NCBI GenBank assembly: GCA_022266195.1
Contig: WHVY01000001.1
Coordinates: forward strand, 3,596,001-3,660,000
DNA from: Tetranychus cinnabarinus
Lineage: Eukaryota; Arthropoda; Arachnida; Trombidiformes; Tetranychidae
Length of the DNA stretch: 64,000 bases
Reading direction: 5' to 3'
Shown here: piece by piece, positions 54,037 to 64,000 of the stretch
Layout of the letters: each line of letters starts with the position of its first letter
How positions within the stretch are numbered: the first letter of the stretch is position 1
Program-made: the position numbers and the translations under genes
The notes under the pieces: model-generated
Databases searched by the model: none
Seen by the model: the letters and a program-made list of their open reading frames with translations, nothing else
What the model was told of the DNA's origin: nothing

Positions 54037-54042
54037 AATAAA
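54037..54042 (+). promoter_or_regulatory. Polyadenylation signal of the repeat-protein gene
   Basis: AATAAA 29 bases after the stop codon. A second A-rich AATAAA-type run follows near 54082. Confidence 0.45.
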
Positions 54043-54816
54043 TGCCAATGTTTAATTCATTGTTTATACCACAACCTCAATAATAATAAAGAAACGAAAA
54101 CCAAAAATAGCATCTGAAAACTCGGGGTCAATGTAAAAAAATCTTTAGTTTCTAATATTGTTAATTGTTGATCCTATCTCTACAATTTACTCATAAATTT
54201 CAATTATTTCTTGAGCTTCCAAAGATGTTAGCTTGTCCATTACAACTCTCACGGTGTTAATTCAGAATTAGGTCGTTATTCATTAGTGGAAAAATGATCT
54301 TAAAGATGTCAATATTACCCAGAAAATGCCGGTTCGGCTTTAAGTATCGATAATATTATTCAATACATTGGTCAAAATTAACACTATGTAAGAGTCCCCA
54401 ACAGAGGGCATGTATAAGACATGGATGTCATCACAGGCAGTTTTTAATTAAATTATTCAGCTCTAAGATGAGAATTGAACATACAGTCGATCCTCTTTCT
54501 AGCAATTTATTTATAATTTATCACGTTAGATTTGCCAATTGTTAACATAATTAATATATTTTGATACATTTTAAAGCTAAAGCCCATCAAACTACTCTCT
54601 ATCATTTCTCTCGCATATATCTTCATCTTCCTTTCTTTCTGCTCTTTCTGCCTTTCATTCTCTCCTCTTTCTTTCTTTTTTCATGTGGACCGAGTGATTC
54701 CTAAAATTTAGCTCGCCTTTTTCTTTATCTTACACCGACTAAATTGCTTCAGTTAAGGTTATTTCTGGGTTATCAAATGTTTTGTATTTAACTGGCTACA
54801 ATATTAACTATCCATT
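54043..54816. promoter_or_regulatory. Upstream region of exportin-7
   Basis: No gene is seen. An exact DRE-type palindrome TATCGATA lies at 54345-54352, 465 bases before the start codon. A pyrimidine-rich stretch (54590-54690) is probably close to the transcription start. Confidence 0.45.
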
Positions 54817-57800
54817 ATGGCAGATGAACAGGTAAGTCACAAAGATTTTGTTTTCCGGCTTTTGTCTTTGGTGGTTAAATGTGTTATGTACTATATACCT
54901 CTATTGTTACTTGCTATTTATGGCTCTTATGCATACCTACATGACTATGTTATTTCTTTAAATCTTTCAATTTATTTTACATTTAACTTGATTGATGTTG
55001 GTTACTATATCATGATCACCTCTCTAATCTCATTCTTTTATTTTATAGGAATTGACACAGTTGGAATTGTTGTGCAAACAGTTATATGAAACGACTAGTA
55101 GTGAGGAACGAAGTAAGGCTGAATCATCTCTGGTAGCTTTCAGCAACTCTCCTGATTGTCTTAATAAATGTCAATTGCTTTTAGAAAGAGGAGTGGTAAA
55201 TATATATTGTTAAAACGATCTGATTGAGCTCAGGTTCATGTAATACTGATACTTAACTCGTTTTTTCCTTTCTTTATTTTTCATGCTATCTCATCTGACT
55301 ATTATTATCCATATGAATTGGAACTACTCTACATTGCACTCCTTGTTTGAATCTCGCTTGGAAACCTCGCTCTCAATTTAAAATAATCATGAAATGGAAT
55401 ATTTTATGATTTGATGCCTTACTAAATTATATTAATTTTTTAGTCCTCATATGCTCAACTGCTGGCTGCTACTACATTAACAAAACTTGTAAGCCGGACA
55501 CCTAGTGCTCTTTCTCCTCAACAACGGTTAGATATCCGGAATTACATTCTCAACTATCTAGCCACTCGGGGTAAACTAGCGCCTTTTGTTACTCAAGCAT
55601 TAGTTCAACTGTATGCTCGAATAACCAAGACAGGATGGTTCGAGTGTGTAAAGGAAGAATATGTCTTTAAAAACGTCTTACCACAGATTAGGCCATTTCT
55701 CCAGGTATGATTATTGCACAATCTTATATGCTCATACTCTGAGTTTACTCATATTTTCATTTTCAACCCTTTATTTTTAGGAATCGAACTCAGTTGAATA
55801 TTGTATAATTGGTGTTCAGATTTTGTCTCAATTAACTTGTGAGGTTAATCAAATAAGTGGAGATGAAGCAAGTCGATCAATAGCTAAACAAAGGAAAATA
55901 GCCTCATCATTCCGGGATTCACTTTTATATGAAATATTTCAAATATCACATGATTATTTGAGGCGAGCTTTGGAAAGTTGGAAAAACACCAATTTTGAAG
56001 ATCAAAATCAAAAAACATTGATTCATCATCTTCTTCGGCTTTCTCTTTCTTGTCTATCATTCGATTTCATCGGTACTTCACCAGATGAATCATCAGATGA
56101 TCTTACAACTGTTCAGATACCAACTAATTGGAAGCCAGCTTTCTTGGATTTTAATACTCTCCAACTCTTTTTTGATCTCTACCGATGCTTACCGTCAGCT
56201 TTATCCCCATTAGTAAGTAGATTCTGACACTGATGTTTATATTTTTTTTGGAAAAAATCAGACTCTTAACCACAAAATTTTCTTCATTCCAGGCTCTCTC
56301 CTGTTTGGTTCAAATTGCTTCAGTTCGACGATCACTTTTTAGCAACCAAGAACGTGCCAAATTTCTGATGCAATTAGTCAACGGTGTCAGATATATTTTG
56401 GAAAACCCAAGTGGCTTGTCAGATCCCAACTGTTATCATGAGTTTTGTCGATTATTAGCACGTCTCAAATCCAACTTTCAGCTTAGTGAACTTGTTAAGG
56501 TTGAGGGATATGCCGAAACCATTGCTCTAATCACAAAATTCACTGTAACAAGTTTACAGGTAAAATCCATTTTTATGTCAGTAGTAACAAAATTACTAAT
56601 TTTATTTTTTATCTCACTTTTTCTAGATGTGCCAATGTCCACCTAATTCAATTCACTATTTGCTGAATCTCTGGCAAAGGATGGTTGCATCAGTACCATA
56701 TGTCAAAGCTCAAGAGCCACATCTCTTGGAAACTTACACACCTGAAGTTACAAGAGCATACATTACTTCACGATTAGATGCCGTAGCTCAAATTGTTAAT
56801 GAAGGTTTAGATAGTCCATTTGAAGATGTTGGAATGATTCAACAACAACTAGAGCAACTTTCAACAATAGCTCGTTGTGAATATGAGAAAACATGTGCTC
56901 TTATCGTCCAACTGTTTGATCAAACTGCACAAACATATCAAGAACTTATTCGTGCAAATCCGTTATCAAGAGTCGAAGTATCTACAGCAGAAGGACAGCT
57001 TACCTGGCTTGTCTATATAATAGGTGCTGCTATAGGAGGAAGAGTATTTTTAAATAGCACCGAAGAGCATGATCAAATGGATGGAGAGTTAGCTTGCAGA
57101 GTCTTACAATTAATGCAATTAACTGATGCTAGGCTAGCTCAGGTATTTATTAATTTTGTTAATTTTCAAATGATATTAATCTTAACTAACTTATATTTTT
57201 TTTGTTTTGTAGGGTGGATACTGTGAAGAACTGGAGTTAGCTATTCTCAGCTTTTTTGAACAATTTCGTAAAATTTATATCGGTGATCAAGTTCAAAAAA
57301 CATCCAAAGTTTATCGACGCTTATCAGAAGTATTAGGACTTAGTGAAGAAACACAAGTTCTCAGCATATTCGTTAGGAAAATGTGAGAAAATTTATTCAT
57401 CTTTATTAAATTTTGATGTTTTTCTAATATATTTTTCAATTTTCCACAGAATTACAAATTTGAAGTATTGGGGTATTAGTGAAATGATAATTACAAAAAC
57501 TCTCCAAATTCTCAATGATCTATCTGTTGGATATAGCAGTGTAAGAAAACTGGTCAAATTAGAGGAAGTACAGTTCATTCTAAGCAATCATGCAGTAAGT
57601 AATCCATAGATATTCAAGATTCATAATCAATCAAAACATTGGCAATTTTTATAATATAATTAATTTTTCCTTTTGTAGAGTGATCATTTCCCATTCCTTA
57701 GCAATGCAGCACCTATCAATCAAATGAGATGTCGTTCAACATTTTACACTTCGTTAGGAAGATTGTTAATGATTGATCTAGGAGAGGATGAAGAAAAGTT

Positions 57801-59984
57801 CGAAGTTTTCATGCGACCTCTCACAGGTAATTAGCAATTTGCTCAAATTCTTTCGTTGTAATTTTTCCATTCCTCATTATCTTGATCATTAATTCTAATC
57901 ATTTTATTCTTGTGTATTTTATAATTAGTGGCCTCTGATGCTCTTGGTGCTATGCTTCTTTCACCTGATCCTTCAATTTATAACACAGAGGAAGCAAAGG
58001 TTAGTTAACATTTACAAATATATATTATTTGGTGAGCTTACTTGGAAAATTCATCGAAAATGATACGTAAAACGTGAAACTAAAAAACACAATTTAAGAA
58101 CGCTCTTATACAAAAATTTAATCAATACTCAAATAAAACAAAATCAAAATTTTTTCTGTCTTTATAGAAAGCTTTAATAGGTATTGCCAGAGATCTTCGT
58201 GGACTCGTTTATGCATTCAATACCAAAACCAATTACATGATGTTCTTCAATTGGATGTAAGTAATCTAAAACTCTTAATATTTCCGCATTATCTAACTTT
58301 CATTTTGTATTTAAATAGATATCCTGCTTATACACCAATTTTCCATCGAGCCATTGATTTATGGTATCATGACCCTCAAGTCACTACCCCGGTCCTGAAA
58401 CTTATGGCTGAACTTGTCCAAAATAGATCCCAAAGGCTTCAATTTGATGTTTCATCTCCTAATGGTGTTCTATTGTTCAGGGAAACAAGTAAAATGATTG
58501 TCAATTATGGTAGTCGTGTTCTAACCATGGGTGATATACCAAAGGAACAGATATATCAAATGAAACTAAAAGGTGTATCTATATGCTTTTCCATGCTTAA
58601 ATCTGCTCTTTGCGGTGGTTATGTCAATTTTGGTGTTTTCAGAATTTATGGTGACTCCGCTTTGGATGATGCCTTAAATATATTCATCAAACTCCTGCTT
58701 TCGATTGCACAAACTGATCTACTTGTAAGTTAAATCTCAAATTCTTGTTTTCCTCATACTTTTTCGTATCCTTTATTAATTGAGTTTTATTAGCCGTATT
58801 CACGTGTATAGTGGCACCGCAAATAACATTATATAAACGCTATAATGTTATGTGTCAATTTTTTTGTTTTAGTTGAAAATTGCCTGAATAATTGTTTATA
58901 AGGGAATTCTCCAAAATTTTTGTTGACTTTTTAGTAACTATAATTACAACTTACGAACTGACAATATGACCAAACTTTCATTTTTTATTTCATCTCTCAT
59001 TCTAATCGAGAAGGATTAAAGGACTGCTTGACCAGCGAGGCATTATTAAAAACAGTGCTATTATAATTAGAAATTCAAGATGAAAAATTCAATTATAACC
59101 TATGCTCAAATTGCTTGAAGATTCCTTCATAATCGGTCAAATATGCTAAATTCATTTTATTATTCACAGACACTCTGGCGCTTCTATTGTTTCTTTATGA
59201 GTAACATTCTCATTCTTTTCATCCCTTTGCTCATTTCTCATTTTAATTCTCATTTTTCTTTTTTTGCAGAACTATCCAAAGTTAAGCCAAACTTATTATG
59301 TTCTTTTGGAATGCCTAGCGCAGGATCATATGAATTTCCTTGCACATTTAGAGCCTCATATATTTCTGTACATCTTGTCATCGATCTCTGAAGGCCTTAA
59401 CGCTTTAGATACAATGGTGTGTACAGGATGCTGTTCAACTCTTGACTACATTGTGTCGTATCTGTTTAAAATGTTATCGAAAATGAACACTTCTTCTGTT
59501 GTTCGAGAGCAAGAAACTTGCCTCAAAGTTTTGAAAATGAGTCCAGAAATTTTGCAACAAATGTTAGCCACCATTTTAAATATAATCATGTTCGAGGACT
59601 GTAGAAATCAATGGTCGATGTCAAGGCCTTTGCTAGGACTAATTCTTCTAAATGAAGATTATTTCCAACAGTTAAGACAACAATTAATTTCATCACAACC
59701 ACCCGACAAGCAAGCAGTTATGGCCCAATGGTTTGATAATCTTATGAGAGGAGTTGAAAGAAATCTTCTCACTAAAAATCGAGATAGGTTGGTATTTCTA
59801 TTTTGATAATTATCCTTCTTTAATGAGCACAGCCACTAAACCATTTTTTTAATCTTATTACAGGTTTACTCAAAATCTTTCTTTATTCCGTCGTGATATT
59901 AATGATTCAATGAAAGCTCCGGCTCTATACAGCAACTCAACAATAAATTTCCCTGAAGCATCAGCAATGATGAGCTGTTCGTGA
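54817..59984 (+). CDS. Xpo7: Exportin-7 (RanBP16)
   Basis: Fourteen coding exons: 54817-54831, 55049-55195, 55444-55704, 55781-56212, 56293-56559, 56627-57142, 57213-57382, 57450-57594, 57679-57826, 57929-57999, 58168-58256, 58319-58724, 59270-59787 and 59864-59984. All have GT-AG borders and they join in frame to 1101 aa (human 1087). Exon 1 encodes only MADEQ. Exportin-7 is a Ran-GTP-dependent HEAT-repeat karyopherin that moves proteins through nuclear pores. The N-terminal importin-beta-type region has [12 protein letters not shown] and [16 protein letters not shown]. Later marks are [95 protein letters not shown] and a C-terminal [11 protein letters not shown] broken partial copy of the exon 4 end to exon 6 lies at 62275-62905. 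Confidence 0.96.
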
Positions 59985-60234
59985 ACCACTTTCAAAGTTC
60001 TTATTTTTGCTATTAAATTGAAACAAATTCGCGAAAAATTGCTCTGTAAGATTTCTGGAATAAAACTCAACGCAAACAACATAAATGCCCTTCTTCTGGA
60101 CCACTGCGAACTCATTTTCCTCACTTGCTTTCTTATCCCTTTATCTGTTCTTCTCTGTTTTTGTCTCTATCTCTATTGTACCATCTATGGATATTTTTTT
60201 AAAATTTATTTAATCATGATCGTTTTCCTCCAGA

Positions 60235-60240
60235 AATAAA
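60235..60240 (+). promoter_or_regulatory. Polyadenylation signal of exportin-7
   Basis: AATAAA 251 bases after the stop codon. Confidence 0.5.
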
Positions 60241-60358
60241 AGAAAAAGTTTATTGAAAAAAAATATTTGTTTATTTAATGATTTTAAATTTTGTCGGTTT
60301 TACTTCGATGAATATGTTATAATGTTACATGGAATGAATAAATTGATTAAATCAACAG

Positions 60359-61096
60359 TCATAAACTTCTTTGGGTTTCTCGAGATTTGGACTTAAACAA
60401 ATACTGATGAAGTCGTTTAGTAATTTTTTGTTTCCTGGATAAACCAACACGAATATATGATTTAAAATAGATTCCCTTGCATCTCTCATCGTGATTTTCT
60501 TTATCCTCATCCTCCTGATTTTCCTCCGATTCAGGGACAGGATCGGAAACATCTTGATAAACGACGATTTTATTTTCCTCCGATTCAGGGACAGGATCGG
60601 AAACATCTTGATTAACGAGGATTTTATTTTCCTCCGATTCAGGGACAGGATCGGAAACATCTTGATCAACGAGGATTTTATTTTCCTCCGATTCAGGGAC
60701 AGGATCGGAAACATCTTGATAAACGACGATTTTATTTTCCTCCGATTCAGGGACAGGATCGGAAACATCTTGATAAACGACGATTTTATTTTCCTCCGAT
60801 TCAGGGACAGGATCGGAAACATCTTGATCAACGAGGATTTTATTTTCCTCCGATTCAGGGACAGGATCGGAAACATCTTGATAAACGACGATTTTATTTT
60901 CCTCCGATTCAGGGACAGGATCGGAAACATCTTGATAAACGACGATTTTATTTTCCTCCGATTCAGGGACAGGATCGGAAACATCTTGATCAGGAGTTTG
61001 ATCTTCTGTCGATTCAGCAGTTGAGTCTCCGATCGGCTCGATAACCACGATATCACCTTCATCAGCAACCACAACAAATCCTTTGTTGATGAACAT
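60359..61096 (-). CDS. Putative acidic tandem-repeat protein
   Basis: Minus strand, 245 codons from the first in-frame ATG (61096). Nine near-identical 18-residue units (DVSDPVPESEENKIVVYQ type) fill the centre. They are flanked by a hydrophobic/acidic start (MFINKGFVVVADEGD) and a basic end (YLFKSKSRETQRSL). The frame stays open upstream to 61183 and would encode a signal-peptide-like run (LLVKLLLVTIFFK), but no ATG lies there, so a secreted form would need an upstream exon or a non-ATG start. Because the unit is 54 bp, two other frames are also open through the array (minus frame 60352-61146, basic; plus frame 60491-61024). The acidic frame is the best candidate because of its balanced, soluble composition, but the whole could be a non-coding minisatellite. 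Confidence 0.4.
   Translation of the reverse strand: MFINKGFVVVADEGDIVVIEPIGDSTAESTEDQTPDQDVSDPVPESEENKIVVYQDVSDPVPESEENKIVVYQDVSDPVPESEENKILVDQDVSDPVPESEENKIVVYQDVSDPVPESEENKIVVYQDVSDPVPESEENKILVDQDVSDPVPESEENKILVNQDVSDPVPESEENKIVVYQDVSDPVPESEENQEDEDKENHDERCKGIYFKSYIRVGLSRKQKITKRLHQYLFKSKSRETQRSL
60518..60992. repeat. 54-bp minisatellite, nine units
   Basis: Nine nearly perfect tandem copies of a 54-bp unit. Variation is confined to the last residues of the unit (VVY, LVD, LVN). The order VVY-VVY-LVD occurs twice in succession, so a three-unit (162-bp) block was itself duplicated. Confidence 0.95.
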
Positions 61097-61320
61097 TTTG
61101 AAAAAAATAGTAACAAGTAGCAATTTAACAAGAAGCAATTTAACAAGTAGAAATTTAACGAGAAGTTTAGGTTTATTATTATTCTATCTAGTTTATGAAA
61201 AGCCTAGAAAAGCAGTGCCATCTACAGGAATTAAGTTGTTACAAGCAAGGAATTTTATAACCCCAATTGTTATAAAAACCATTTTTAATAGTCAATCATT
61301 TAAAATAATGACAAGTTTCT

Positions 61321-62150
61321 ATGATGATTAAAATTTTATCAAACCAAAATCAAACCAAAGTATTTCAATTAAGTGAGCTTGTGAAAAATGCAAGTTTATC
61401 TTTATTTTTTGGCTCCAAAAGGATTGATCTTGAATCTTTGATATTTTACCGTAAAATATTGCAAAGCCATGCTAAAAGATATCAAACTCGGTGTAAAGTG
61501 TTGAATATCTTAGGAGCCCAAGTATTTACTGTTAATCTAGTGAGTTTTCTGGTTTTGGTCATGTTTCAATTGGATCCAGTGCGTGTTAACTCAGCCATCA
61601 CAATAATCCACGACTTTACAGTTATAGGTTTGGGCATATTTAAACATAAATTATGTAATTGTTTAAGGACTAAATCTTGGATGAGAAACCGTGCAATTGA
61701 AACAGGATTGCTTATACTCCGTGGGAACTCAGTGTTTTCATTAATTATGGAGGATATGGAGACAAGCAACAGTTCTCAGCCTTTATCAAGTTTGTATTAT
61801 TGATACGATGTTTTAACCTTAATTATGAAATTTATTTATTTTCATTTTCACCAGATTCAACAATTTCGGAAGTCTACGATAAGAAGGAACAAATCAAGGA
61901 TCGTTACCACTTTAGTTATCCTGTTCTCTATGTAGTTAATATAATCTGGATGGGTTACCATGCTGCTACTCTTTATTGTATCCAAAAGATGATTTTGATG
62001 TTAAATTTGATGAAAAAGACAAAAAGAATTTTCAAGGATCTAACTAAAGTACAAACGGATACAAAAAAGATTCGTAGATATGCTCAATATCGTCGTCCAT
62101 CACATAGAACAACCAAAAGATCACCTTATGACCAGAAATCACCAAAATAA
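61321..62150 (+). CDS. Unrecognised membrane protein, 254 aa
   Basis: Exon 1 is 61321-61789 and exon 2 is 61855-62150. The 65-bp intron has GT-AG borders and joins in frame. The frame is closed just before the ATG at 61321. Two or three hydrophobic stretches are visible: VFTVNLVSFLVLVMF (about residues 71-85), a weaker one near 95-110, and YPVLYVVNIIWMGYHAATLY in exon 2. A strongly basic C-terminal tail (KKTKRIFKDL to SPYDQKSPK) follows. It could be a lineage-specific receptor fragment or transporter-like protein; I cannot assign a family. A coding-looking stretch directly downstream (62164-62297) might be an alternative last exon. Confidence 0.5.
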
Positions 62151-62274
62151 ACAAAAATTTTTAGAAAATTTGAAAAACTCATTGTTTTGCTCAGAAAGCA
62201 GCTGGATGCCTTGGAATCCCCGAATATTGATGGCAATCAAAGTGACGAATCAGAGGGTTTGATTGTCAATATTG

Positions 62275-62905
62275 CTCTCTCTATCCCTGTTAGTAAGTAG
62301 ACTCTGAAACTGATAATTATAACATTCTTGTTGATTATAATAAGACTCTTAACCATAAAATTTCTTCATTCCAGGCTCTCTCCTGTTTGGTTCAAATTGC
62401 TTCAGTTCGACGATCACTTTTTAGCAACCAAGAACGTGCCAAATTTCTGATGCAATTAGTCAACGGTGTTAAGGTTGATGCTGAAACCATCACAAAATTC
62501 ACTGTAACAAGTTTACAAGTAAAATCCATTTTTATGCCAGTAATAACAAAATTACTAATTATTTTTTTCTCGCTCTTTCTAGATGGGCCAATGTCCACCT
62601 AATTCAATTCACTATTTGCTGAATCTCTGGCAAAGGATGGTTGCATCAGTGCCATATGTCAAAGCTCAAGAGCCACATCCCTTGGAAACTTATACACCTG
62701 AAGTTACATTACTTCACGATTAGATGTCATTGCTCAAATTGTTAATGAAGGCTTAGATAGTCCATTTGAAGATGTTGGAATGATTCAACAACAACTAGAG
62801 CAACTTCCAACAATAGCTCGTTGTGAATATGAGAAAACATGTGCTCTTATCGTCCAACTGTTTGATCAAACTGCACAAACTAACCACGCAAACCCATTGT
62901 CGATT
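62275..62905 (+). pseudogene. Partial exportin-7 copy (end of exon 4 to exon 6), broken
   Basis: It matches 56200-56975 of the intact gene, introns included, so it arose by DNA duplication and not by retrotransposition. The exon 5 copy (62375-62518) lacks 123 bases (41 codons, in frame). The exon 6 copy begins at 62583 and lacks about 10 bases near 62707, which shifts the frame to a TAG at 62721. Similarity fades after 62880. It retains splice-site dinucleotides. Confidence 0.9.
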
Positions 62906-62966
62906 GGTTATTAATGATCTTGAACCGTATAAAATAATAAATGATTGTAACAAATAAAACATATAC

Positions 62967-63488
62967 TTATGATTTGCAACGTTTATTAAACATATTGAGT
63001 ATAATGAAAAGTATCAAAAATAAAAGGTAGGAAAATATAAATATGGCAAAATATTCTAAACCCAATTGTTTGTAGAAACTATTTTGAGTCGGTTGAAACT
63101 GCTTAAAATCTGAACTAAATGATTTTGTGATTTTAGAACCATTGTCAGCATAAAAGTTTGATTCAATGGTGACCACAATTTTATATTCACCTTCAACTGG
63201 TACATCATAATTAGCCACTACCACGAAATTTAGGCTTGTTACTGAAATGATTTTACACTGATTCGCACGCTGAGACTTATCAACCAGGGAAACATCGAGA
63301 GTGAACCTATTGTCGTTGATAAGCGCGTAGCCAACCAAGCTAAATGTTAAAATATTGTTTTTAGGCTTTATTTGAATGTCAGTTATTGTACAGCATCCAT
63401 CAAATATTGTTTCATTTATATTTTGCATAAAAACTGAATCAATAGCCATAATTAACATTAAGAAGAGATTTAACTTATTATAATCCAT
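62967..63488 (-). CDS. Small signal-peptide/single-pass membrane protein, 173 aa
   Basis: Minus strand, single exon, from the first in-frame ATG at 63488. It starts with a likely signal peptide (MDYNKLNLFLMLIMAIDSVF). The lumenal domain of about 115 residues has three cysteines (CC near residue 32 and one near 78) and several N-glycosylation sequons. A C-terminal membrane helix follows (YFAIFIFSYLLFLILFIIL) with a short basic tail (NKRCKS). The layout is like a type I surface or ER protein. No family is recognised; MD-2-like lipid-recognition folds have similar size, but the resemblance is weak. Confidence 0.6.
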   Translation of the reverse strand: MDYNKLNLFLMLIMAIDSVFMQNINETIFDGCCTITDIQIKPKNNILTFSLVGYALINDNRFTLDVSLVDKSQRANQCKIISVTSLNFVVVANYDVPVEGEYKIVVTIESNFYADNGSKITKSFSSDFKQFQPTQNSFYKQLGLEYFAIFIFSYLLFLILFIILNMFNKRCKS

Positions 63489-63769
63489 AATATTCGTGAA
63501 AATTAAAAAAAACAAAATTATTAATGAAATATTGAGTTAATTACGCTTTTTAATGATTGGCAACATAACATCCTTCAAAGCAAAAGGATGTTAAAAATAC
63601 TGATTATTGTTTCATAAACATTTGGCTTATATCATCAAATTTATTTTAAACAATACAAATCTTTCGATGAAAGAAACAATTAGTAGCCGACTCTTAAATC
63701 TACTTAAATGTACTAGACCTTTACACTTCTCGAACCCAGATAAAGCTGTTACTAAAACATCAAATTAAC

Positions 63770-64000
63770 ACAATTGTGAACATTTGTGAACGAATTGAAA
63801 CAGATTTATACAAATGGGCAAAAAAGGGTAAAAATTGATTTCATTCAGATTCAAACTGTATTGGTTTGTGAACACATGAATGCTAAGTGCATTTGTGCGA
63901 TTCAAAACTTTCTCAGATCAACAGTTTTCGAGAAAATCGAGTCCAAAGTTGAAACTTCGATCGTCTTTTGTGCAGTTCTGCGACCAGATTTTTTCATCAA
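63770..64000 (+). repeat. Copy of the central repeat family, cut by the window end
   Basis: It matches 44225-44450 closely (for example TATACAAATGGGCAAAAAAG and TTTTTTCATCAA). It is the leader module that precedes foldback element 3, and the rest of the copy lies outside the window. Confidence 0.85.

Noticed and set aside
60491..61024. Plus-strand 177-codon frame in the minisatellite
   Set aside because: It is a consequence of the 54-bp unit length. It is Phe/Arg/Ile-rich without domain features.
60352..61146. Second minus-strand frame (basic repeats) in the minisatellite
   Set aside because: It opens with TTG and encodes a highly basic, hydrophobic repeat. It is less plausible than the acidic frame, though not excluded.
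1..64000. CRISPR arrays, bacterial operons, tRNA or rRNA genes
   Set aside because: The tandem repeats seen lack regular spacers, the genes are spliced animal genes, and I saw no convincing tRNA or rRNA sequence by eye. A tRNAscan or Rfam run would be needed to exclude small RNA genes.

Overview
This window is eukaryotic nuclear DNA. It is AT-rich, has multi-exon genes with GT-AG introns (many 50-100 bp) and carries typical animal genes. Gene content and short introns suggest an arthropod, most likely a compact mite genome such as a spider mite (Tetranychus-like). That organism call is inference, not proof.

Left part (1-30.6 kb): one recognisable gene, a KLF5/Dar1-type Krueppel-like factor on the + strand (coding exons 4935-6807, 10408-10467, 10923-11113). 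It lies in about 27 kb of otherwise gene-free DNA, including a 19.5-kb gene-poor stretch downstream (11114-30624) with microsatellites and polypurine/polypyrimidine tracts. This looks like the regulatory landscape of a developmental transcription factor.

Central part (30.6-45.4 kb): an FLVCR-type (SLC49) transporter (+); a phospholipase B-like gene, copy A (-); the decayed remains of a duplicated block; a CARD-containing initiator caspase (+); then about 5 kb of repeats. The repeats include three ~690-bp elements with long terminal inverted repeats.

Right part (45.4-64 kb): a second phospholipase B-like gene, copy B (-); PINK1 (-); and, divergent from it, CWC22 (+). These are followed by an undescribed 617-aa tandem-repeat protein (+), exportin-7 in 14 coding exons (+), a 54-bp minisatellite with a putative acidic repeat protein (-), an unrecognised 254-aa membrane protein (+), a broken partial copy of exportin-7 (+) and a small signal-peptide/TM protein (-). 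The window ends inside another copy of the central repeat family.

The most informative observation is that the A locus (about 32.6-36.3 kb) is a decayed copy of the B locus (about 45.3-52.3 kb). After PLBD-A, a ~50-bp scrap of the PINK1 3' end is fused to the 5' end of the 617-aa repeat gene, with the rest of PINK1 and all of CWC22 missing. The two PLBD genes survive intact and share a long, nearly identical tract. The KLF factor, CWC22 and exportin-7 serve transcription, splicing and nuclear transport. PINK1 and the caspase are mitochondrial quality-control and apoptosis genes, FLVCR is a membrane transporter, and the PLBD proteins are probably lysosomal or secreted. No operon-like link is implied.
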